Part shown: positions 7,256 to 7,590 of the stretch, one piece after another
Position numbering within the stretch: position 1 is the first letter of the stretch
Layout of the letters: every line of letters starts with the position of its first letter
Origin: an uncultured Halioglobus sp.
GTDB lineage: Bacteria > Pseudomonadota > Gammaproteobacteria > Pseudomonadales > Halieaceae
Assembly: GCA_905480565.1 (NCBI GenBank)
Contig: CAJQQW010000395.1
Coordinates: 1-7,590 of the forward strand
DNA length: 7,590 nucleotides
Direction of reading: 5' to 3'
Notes under the pieces: model-generated
The model's database searches: none
Told to the model about the DNA's origin: nothing
Seen by the model: only the letters and a program-made list of their open reading frames with translations
Position numbers and translations under genes: made by a program

Positions 7256-7485
7256 TTGTCTGCCGGGTAATAACGCCCCGGATTACGCTTGCCGACTTCC
7301 CCCTCACGGGTCTCCTCGTCGCAACGACGCGGATCACCGCCGCACAGATCACACGCAGCATCCACTCCCAGTGCGCCCATGCCACCGCAGGAGCCTTTTA
7401 TAGGCGGCCTTCCTGCAATAACGCCCACCGCCATTGCCGTAATCACAAGGCCCATCACCAATACCGAGATCAGAAAGAGTGTCAT
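7252..7485 (-). CDS. nqrM: Na+-NQR maturation protein NqrM (DUF539)
   Basis: Small membrane-anchored factor needed to mature the Na+-translocating NADH:quinone oxidoreductase; family knowledge links it to iron delivery for the Fe-S site shared by NqrD and NqrE. The 77 residues comprise one N-terminal membrane helix (about 2-24), the family motif MAVGVIAGRPPIKGSCGG (18-35), and cysteines at 33, 45, 48 and 55 (CGG, then CDLC, then C55). Cys33 falls in the segment reported as essential in studied NqrM. A polar C-terminal tail follows (GKRNPGRYYPADK). The ATG at 7485 overlaps the stop of the upstream reading frame (ATGA), with AGG seven bases before it. Its presence implies that nqrABCDEF exists in this genome, probably just beyond the right edge. 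Confidence 0.9.
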   Translation of the reverse strand: MTLFLISVLVMGLVITAMAVGVIAGRPPIKGSCGGMGALGVDAACDLCGGDPRRCDEETREGEVGKRNPGRYYPADK

Positions 7486-7590
7486 AGGCCGGCCTGCTTT
7501 CCTGTATTGTCGTTATCTTCGAGGTAAACGGAAAACAGGGGGGTATGGTTGTGTATGAGTTGATCGCCCACCCTGCGTATGAAATATACC
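7482..7590 (-). CDS. apbE: 3' end of an upstream gene, probably ApbE (FAD:protein FMN transferase)
   Basis: The minus-strand frame entering at the right edge stays open for 35 codons and stops at TGA 7484-7482, overlapping the nqrM ATG as ATGA. The fragment reads VYFIRRVGDQLIHNHTPLFS followed by VYLEDND and a short polar tail. The pattern of a hydrophobic strand, a turn with GD, and TPxFxxYLE resembles the C-terminus of ApbE, the enzyme that attaches FMN to NqrB and NqrC. Nqr clusters often run nqrF-apbE-nqrM, which fits the position. What is seen is only the open frame and the overlap; the identity is inferred from a short stretch and from context. Confidence 0.5.
   Translation of the reverse strand, partial: VYFIRRVGDQLIHNHTPLFSVYLEDNDNTGKQAGL

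Noticed and set aside
7510..7590. Alternative minus-strand frame entering at the right edge and ending at a TAA near 7513
   Set aside because: It is shorter, rich in Pro/Thr/Arg without family likeness, and lacks the overlap with nqrM that the chosen frame has.
1..7590. Mobile elements, CRISPR arrays, tRNA/rRNA genes, toxin-antitoxin or defence genes
   Set aside because: Coding density is near complete with housekeeping genes. No direct-repeat arrays, terminal inverted repeats, tRNA-like cloverleafs or transposase motifs were seen.

Overview
The window looks like chromosomal housekeeping DNA from a free-living, probably marine, gammaproteobacterium (Pseudomonadales/Cellvibrionales/Halieaceae-like). 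This is judged from protein character and gene order, not from a search. Base composition is moderate to slightly GC-rich and even throughout. Every gene is a recognisable gammaproteobacterial family. No tRNA, rRNA, CRISPR array, insertion sequence or phage gene was seen.

Right block (about 4067-7590, all minus strand, read right to left): the 3' tail of a gene that is probably apbE (flavin transferase), then nqrM (Na+-NQR maturation factor), lolC, lolD and lolE (the lipoprotein-releasing ABC transporter). Every junction is a stop/start overlap: ATGA, GTGA, an 8-base overlap, and ATGA. The block is therefore one tightly coupled transcription unit, probably the downstream end of a Na+-NQR gene cluster outside the window. 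The permease upstream of lolD carries a LolC-type hook motif and the one downstream does not, so the order is lolC-lolD-lolE as in E. coli.

Middle: a single plus-strand gene for a DUF2062 membrane protein (3515-4048) converges on lolE with only 18 bp between stop codons. A 161-bp divergent spacer (3354-3514) separates it from comEC. The spacer holds a plausible sigma-70 promoter for the DUF2062 gene, two ACCGGT palindromes and a 7-bp inverted repeat.

Left block (1-3353, minus strand): comEC/rec2 (DNA uptake channel with a metallo-beta-lactamase domain), then an exbB/tolQ-type proton-channel gene with its own clear promoter (TTCACG-18-TATAAT), then exbD, which starts at a TTG overlapping the exbB stop and runs off the left edge. 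From memory, the series exbD-exbB-comEC-DUF2062-lol genes resembles a Pseudomonas neighbourhood in which lpxK and kdsB follow exbD. If so, most of the window serves the cell envelope: energised ExbBD complex, lipoprotein export and LPS synthesis next door.

I found no convincing undescribed system. The points most worth a second look are the chained coupling of Na+-NQR maturation to lipoprotein export, the cysteine layout of NqrM, the palindrome-rich leader of the DUF2062 gene, and two start-codon corrections (exbB and exbD).
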